Below, one piece after another: positions 58,378-64,000 of a stretch of DNA of 64,000 bases (position 1 is its first letter; each line of letters starts with the position of its first letter). Source of the stretch: Camellia lanceoleosa (lineage: Eukaryota; Streptophyta; Magnoliopsida; Ericales; Theaceae); assembly GCA_025200525.1 (NCBI GenBank), contig CM045762.1, positions 107,844,682 through 107,908,681 of the forward strand, written 5' to 3'. Under the pieces are notes generated by a model that made no database searches, had not been told where the DNA came from, and worked only from the letters and a program-made list of their open reading frames with translations. Position numbers and translations under genes: made by a program.

Positions 58378-61300
58378 TGTAGACACCTCATTTTTTATGG
58401 CTCTTACGACTTGGATATCCTCACATGCCCACCCGATGATGAACGTATTTGCTCGCCAAGTGCTCAAAGTCCTCAGCAGAATGCCACAACTTTGAGCCTT
58501 TCAAACCCTGTACCTTTGTTGTCCCAGTTTTGGACCAAGCCTAGCTTTTCCAGCCTGCAACCTCGGTGGCTTCACGCCACCTTTTTGGGCCGACTATCAC
58601 TTTTTACATCACATCGATGTGGCTTGTGGCCACTGATGGTCAGCCACCACATGTATTTTGTAGATATTTTATGCTAGCTGTGCCAACTGTTTGCACAGAT
58701 GCATGCATCTATCCCCACGTGTAGGGCTAGATATCCTTGAGAAGAATTCATATTTTTTATATATAGAAGGCCTCTCTCTCATGTTTTGAGGTTAGAAAAT
58801 TTTGAGATTAAAAATTTTTCTCTCTCTACACATGCTCTCTCTCTCTCTAGTAATTTCTACACTTTTGCCTACAATTCATTGATCTTTGCTTATACACCCT
58901 TAACCAAATATTCTCATCTTTGAACTGAGGTACTTTTGAGCTTGGTTTGAGCTCTAGAGGGTGTGTTTACTTGGTTTTGTTGCTTGGAATTGCTCTTCTC
59001 TTCAAAAGGTATAAGGCTTTGCTTGTAGCTTTGTTTTATTTGCTATTATTCCTACTATTTTTCCATTGTTTTGGGGCTGTCAAAACTCTATATTTTTGGG
59101 GCTAAAGCTTGGGTTTAAGGCCATTAAAGGTTGAGCAGTTGATAGCCTTTCTTTATACCTTGTTTTGGAGGCCTTCGCCCTTGTGTTTCCCACCCTTTTA
59201 CTATCTTTCTCCAAGCTTTTAAACACTGATTTTCAGAGCTTTTTCAGTGGCCAAAATCATGCTTTGAAGTCCAAATTTGGAAGGCTTAGCCTCCCCTCCT
59301 TGTGTCTTGCTTACTAGCCTAGTTTGTGCCATCTTTTAGCATATTAATATAGACTTTTTTAGCTTAAGTCCAACATGTTTTAGGACTTATTTTAGATTTT
59401 TTTAGCACTATTTTGGGCTGTTAGTTGCATTTGAGCTTTGTTTTGCATGCTTATAGTGCAATAGTCCTCACGAGTTTGGTGTTCTAGGCCTTAGACACCA
59501 TCTCCTTTAAGTTGATAGCTTTTATTTATGCTTTTCTCACTCAATTTTAGCACTTAATCATCCTTGCAATCTCCCTCCTTTTTTGGCTTTTTATTTTTCT
59601 TTGAAAGTGGTTCAAATAATTTGTTTGTTTAAAGTATGAGATTAAGATGTCATGCTTAATGATTTAATCGCTTAGGGGGTTCATTATCAATGGCATGATG
59701 TCTCTTTCATGCCTAAAATCAACTTTTAGTTTGAGCCTCCTTTCCATTTAGAGGACTTAAACTCACCATTGCACTTAATTGATTAAAGAATGGTTGGTAA
59801 ACTAAAATGAATAACTAAAATTGGGACTAAAAAATGGTGCAAGATAATAATTGGTTGTGTTCAATCAGAACTTAAATGAACACATCGAAGTTTGAACCAT
59901 TTCATACTCAGTAGTGATGAAATGATTCAAGGCTCCAAGGTCACCACTTCCCTTGATCATCCATGATAGGGAGGTGGTCTTTAGAGTCTCTTTTTGTTGC
60001 ATTCATTGAACTTGCACACTTGGTTTCACAAGCCATCATGCAATGAAATTGTATCCATTGGTGGTTTGTGAACCGAACTTGCTACTCCTTTGATTTGCTC
60101 ATGAAAATGAGGGGTGAGTTGTGCAAACAAACCCTTAAAATACCCTGTATATGTTCTGTTTGTCCTATGTTGCAGTAAGATAAACCTGTGCAGTAGTGGT
60201 CGGCAGGCCACTTTTCATGGCCGACTGGCCATCACTGGTAGCCGGCAACCTTCATCACTGGCTGGCCGGCCACTGGTGCAAAATTGAGCAGTGTGTTGGT
60301 AAGGTGGAGCAGAGTTGTTCGGAAGTGGGCAACAATGTTGGTGTTCAATTGTGCAAATAGAGGCATTTAGAAGCAAAACAGTGGCTTTTTGGGTGGAAAC
60401 CGAGCATGCACATGAATATCCCTTGTTTCCCGAGGCATAGTATTTAGTTATTTAGTTTAATTACTTATTTTAATTACACTTGCGTTGTAATTATTTAATT
60501 AGTTAGTTAACTAGTTAATTAATTCAAGTGTTATAATAACTAGTTAAGTAGCTTAGCTAGTTTATTCCTTTTGGTTTGTAATAGCTAGCTTAATTAGCTT
60601 TAACTCTAATTAGTTTGTTAATTAGTTAAGTTTATTCATTCGAACTCTCCTTCGTGAGAGTACAATGTTGTAATAATGTGTATGTCTTCCAACCCTATGT
60701 CTTTCTCCCTTTTATTTATTAGCTTACGATGGTTAGTTTAGGGACATCATGTTTCAATTAGCATTCTCCATGTTTTCATCCACGTGTTTTGCATGCACTG
60801 AGGCTCGGTTCATCATTCTAACTTGCATTGTTAGTTTAATTCTTCTTTGAATACATGCTTAGACCGTATGCTATTAAATTGTTTCAAATGCCATGTTAAG
60901 TAGCCGAGCCTATTTAGATTGCATATTGCATGTGTTGCATTAGTCATATTGCATAGTTAGTATCATGCATTTTTCTAACTAGTTTCTCTTTTGGCTTGGA
61001 GTACTAGGTGAGCCTTTACTCACTTTAGCATATTGCATGTGTGTGATTGTTGCCATGTCAAAGCATGCTTACCATGAGGCTAAGTGCTTAAGTGTTAAAA
61101 CTGCTTGAATGCCTGTCGATGAAGGCTTATTGCTTGAATTTGAATAATTTGAGTAAATGTTTTTTTATGCAATCACTTTTTCAAGTAGTAATATTCGAAA
61201 CAATTTTCAAAATGAACATGAATCAAATGTTTCAATTCTTGCAAGTTAGTCTATACTTGTGTGTGTGTGCATCACATAGTAATGCTAGCCTAATAAACCG

Positions 61301-61711
61301 AAACAAGAGCATATAATGTTGATAAAAATTATATCATGATTAGTAGAGGCTGATCTTTGATCAGGCAAGTGAGGGTGCTCAAATATATTCATGACCTTCC
61401 CCTCTCGTACCTAAGTTCCCGAGCTGTAAAATCTTGGTGATGACGGACACGTGGCCTTTGGTACGAGTCACGGGTTTCCTAAATTTCCCTAAAATACAAT
61501 ATTTAGGCTGCGACTCTGTATCTGGCAAAGCAGTCCATTTTTGGCATTTTTGATTTAAAATCAATTTTTCAAAAGATTTGCCAGATTTAGACTCTTTGGT
61601 GTTTATCAAATTCACATTACACTTGTGAGATTAGATTTGGAATTGCAGGAGTCTAAACTGTAGAACTTATTTCGACCTTTTGAAAAAGAGGTGCGAGAAA
61701 GTCGAGCTACA
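58378..61711 (+). mobile_element. Solo LTR of the same gypsy-type family, inside PMD exon 4
   Basis: A 3.33-kb LTR starting TGTAGACACC and ending GAGCTACA (TG...CA), flanked by CCATA (58,373-58,377) and CCATG (61,712-61,716), a 5-bp duplication with one mismatch. No internal coding sequence remains, so it is a solo LTR. TATATATAG at 58,758-58,766 is a candidate TATA box. It aligns end to end with the minus-strand LTR at 51,604-54,848. A GCGACTCTGTATCTGGC stretch at 61,509, resembling a tRNA-Arg primer site, lies ~200 bp inside this copy's 3' end. Confidence 0.78.
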
Positions 61712-63085
61712 CCATGATACCGGTCGGGGTGAGAGACGAGTATGCAGGAGCCTAGGGAACATCACGCTTTCGGATTCTATTAGAGGGCCCAGTTTGCCTG
61801 GCTTGGTTCTTGAGTGAGAGATTCGTTCGCCAGACTGTGGGCTTGCCTGATCCAGTTGTTCCGATGCCATCCCCGGAGTCTATGAGGACATCGGATAGCC
61901 TATTTGTTGATGCAGTCATACAGTTCATGGTAGGCTTGGATGCTGATTTCTTCAAAAAAGAGGGCGATTGCACGAATTTTGTTTAGACCCACCTTATGCC
62001 TCCTCTAACGGGGGCTCACCCAAGTGAGGGGGGAGGGGCTCCTATGGCAGGCGAGGCGACTTGGGTGACTAAGGCCCATGCTAGAAGGGCTCCCCCTGTT
62101 GAGCAGGCTATCCATTGGCCAGAGCTTCTCACTGCACTCACACGCTGGCGGCCTACTGGGACTTCTTACCAGCTCCTGATCGAGCAGGCAGAGATGGGGC
62201 ATGAGCTTATCGGAGTTCGAGGCTCGTCCCAGGTATGGATTGCACTTTATCATTTGTACCCCCACATTTCTATTTCAGATATGTTTATTCCAGACATTGA
62301 TCATCCAAATGCACATGTAGACATCTATAGAGTATATGGGGAGCCTCCTCGAGCTAGTGGTTTCTTTGATGGGTATGGTGCAGATGAGGGAGACGTTACT
62401 TGGTCTCCATGGTATCCAGGTAATTGCCTTCACTTTGCGCTTCATGATATCATATTTCCACTGATACACTGGCATTTCAACTGTAATATTTCCCAAACTA
62501 CACTGATACACTGTATCTGATACACTGCACTCACACACTACTCATACACTGTACTCATACTGTATCTGATTTCTACACACCACTTATTCTGCATACTATG
62601 CTTGCATCTTGATACACACATTGTAACTGATATGTTGACAACTATTTTTTTCCAAATTGCCTCTGCACCGACGGCACCAATGGCACCAGTAGCACCAACA
62701 TCGGCAACACCTCCTCCAGTAGTATAGACGAGAGAGAGACATGCCCCAGCTTGTGGTCGAAATGTGAGCTACTGTCGAGGCCGAGATAGGGGCACCTGAG
62801 GCCAGAGAAGTTCTTCAGAGCCTATTTTGAGCAATGATGATGCTAAGACTAGTGACTCCGAAGAGGCAATGTGTCGGCATTCTGAGTCATTCGAGAGTGG
62901 AGATGATGGTGCTGGCTCGGGGTTAGAGAGCGGAGGCGACGCCGAGGAGGACTCTGAGATAGATAGGGAGCGGAGAGGATACGGGCTCTGGTTTAGAGTA
63001 TGATTCTGACAGCGCTGCCAATGGAGATAGTGTTCTCAAGTCCTCTCCTCCAAGGAAGAGGATGAAGAGGGCCTCTCGGGCCTGA
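61712..63085 (+). pseudogene. PMD gene, 3' part (exon 4 rest to stop)
   Basis: Coding resumes directly after the solo LTR: IPVGVRDEYAGA, stop, then RFRILLEGPVCLAWFLSERF, VRQTVGLPDPVVPMPSPESM and FKKEGDCTNFV-stop-THLMPPLTG. SYQLLIEQAEMGHELI ends exon 4 at 62,232. Exon 5 (62,279-62,419) reads MFIPDIDHPNAHVDIYRVYG, EPPRASGFFDGYGADEGDVT. The last exon (about 62,660-63,085) is acidic (SDSEEAMCRHSESFESGDDG) and ends in a nuclear-localisation-like SSPPRKRMKRASRA. Stops and one frameshift are present. The motif order fits the C-terminal half of PMD / phosphatase-7-long-form-like plant proteins, which supports one gene split by the LTR. Confidence 0.72.
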
Positions 63086-63717
63086 GATGACCGGCACTGA
63101 TGTTTTTGTACTTTTTTGCTTAGTTTCTTTTTGGTAGCATTAGCAGATGCATAGCTTCAGATAGGTTTATTTTGCTTTTGAAACTTGTACACCTCTTTTG
63201 TAAAAACCATGATCGGAATAAAACCTCATAGTTTTTATGAAAAGTGTTGTCATTTTTGCATCATGAGCACCATATTTGCATGAAATGGAAATGGAATTGA
63301 ATTGGCCAATAGAGCGCTTGATTGAAACAATGTTCTTAATCAGGTAATGAGCTGACCAACAGCCAAAATACAAAATACAACATATAACTTGATAAACAAA
63401 GTAAAAACAACTCAAACACAAATAAACACACTAACTAAAACCAAAAAGACTCAAAACAAGACCTTATAACACAAAGATCGAGACAAAACACATGCTTCCA
63501 GCACTGCCCAGCACACAAGTGGACGGAAGGCCAGAAAGAGGGACTGTCAGCCATAAACAAAAGTTACTGGCCAGAGGGGGTGGCCTGCCGGCCACTAGTG
63601 TGAGTAACCTCCAAATTGTTGACAATTGGCTTCCACTCACAGCCTTATCTTCTACAAAAGGTTCAGTTTCGTGATTTCTTCTCCAAGACCTCATTTCAGC
63701 TGCAATTTCTTCCACAA
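63086..63717. other. Region between PMD gene and next extra ORF
   Basis: Probably the PMD 3' untranslated region first, with GGAATAAAACC (63,214) as a possible polyadenylation signal. Then AC-rich sequence, and a further GGCCTGCCGGCCACTAG motif at 63,571. No pol domain was found on the minus strand here. Confidence 0.45.
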
Positions 63718-64000
63718 ATGGAGCCATTTTTTGCTGAAAAGCTCACTGATTGGATAGCTGCTTTAGATGGCACAGAAAAGGTAAATTTTTAGGGTTTTGG
63801 CATAAATGCACTTTTTCCATTAAGCCGTACTCCACTTTATTTTCCATTCCTCCATGCCTCAGCCCGATACTGGGACCCAATTACATGTCTTTCACTTCGG
63901 GGGGCAAGAAATATGCTCGACAATTGAAGAATTTCAAGCACCAATGAAATCTCGGGTCAATGAGAAAATCATACCTCAGCCTCGTTTTGGCCACACCCAA
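63718..64000 (+). pseudogene. Start of a DUF7745-like retroelement extra ORF (partial)
   Basis: Starts MEPFFAEKLTDWIAALDGTE (ATG 63,718). After a TAG at 63,789 the match continues in shifted frames: FLHASARYWDPIT, then HVFHFGGQEICSTIEEFQAP, MKSRVNEKIIPQPRFGHT, running off the window end. The F-H-F-G-G-Q-E-I-C-x-T-I-E-E-F pattern is typical of a plant protein type often carried as an extra ORF by Tat-lineage gypsy elements. Its function is not known. The family name is from memory and the assignment is an inference. Confidence 0.55.

Noticed and set aside
61501..61525. GCGACTCTGTATCTGGC as the primer-binding site marking the LTR end
   Set aside because: It resembles a tRNA-Arg site, but LTR homology continues another ~200 bp in both copies to a CTACA end, and the 5-bp duplication sits there. 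It may be a relic or coincidence.
63464..63727. Minus-strand 87-aa frame near the window end as a gag or pol part
   Set aside because: No copia or gypsy motif is present; its sequence overlaps the start of the plus-strand extra ORF.

Overview
This is a eudicot plant nuclear segment, AT-rich, gene-poor and heavily colonised by transposons. The evidence is nested Ty1/copia and Ty3/gypsy elements, L1-type LINEs, a CACTA element, MITEs, and one intron-containing pollen-type polygalacturonase gene with plant splice sites. Species cannot be fixed from the sequence. No CRISPR array, bacterial operon, rRNA or intact tRNA gene was seen.

Layout. 1-7.2 kb: intergenic AT-rich DNA with a ~430-bp tandem duplication, a SINE, a LINE tail and MITE candidates. 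7.2-12.3 kb: a complete, very young but frameshifted copia element on the minus strand, with near-identical LTRs and a perfect 5-bp target duplication. 14.4-15.5 kb: two neighbouring MITEs, the first split by another MITE. 16.6-36.0 kb: one CACTA (En/Spm) transposon with TTA target duplication, inflated to ~19.4 kb by a 7.1-kb copia element and a ~6-kb L1 LINE; only the N-terminal part of its transposase is recognisable. 36.3-38.6 kb: a MITE and a higher-order AT-rich tandem array. 39.3-41.7 kb: the only intact host gene, a GH28 exopolygalacturonase of the pollen clade (four exons, 395 aa). 42.2-46.2 kb: a long-TIR (Mutator-like) element split by a 5'-truncated LINE. 46.5-50.7 kb: a decayed copia element. 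50.7-51.6 kb: RNase H and copia remnants.

51.6-64.0 kb is the most interesting part. A minus-strand Ty3/gypsy element, probably Tat lineage, shows its 3' LTR (51,604-54,848) and a 3' untranslated region with a tandem array. Antisense to it lies a multi-exon plant-mobile-domain (PMD) gene (56,791-63,085), now a pseudogene, and a second plant retroelement-type extra ORF begins at 63,718. A solo LTR of the same family, in the opposite orientation, sits inside exon 4 of the PMD gene; removing it restores continuity of the PMD coding match. The two LTRs form a ~3.2-kb-arm inverted repeat.

Apart from the polygalacturonase, every protein-coding signal belongs to a mobile element and nearly all are broken. 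The window is best read as a stack of datable insertions around one reproductive-tissue cell-wall gene.
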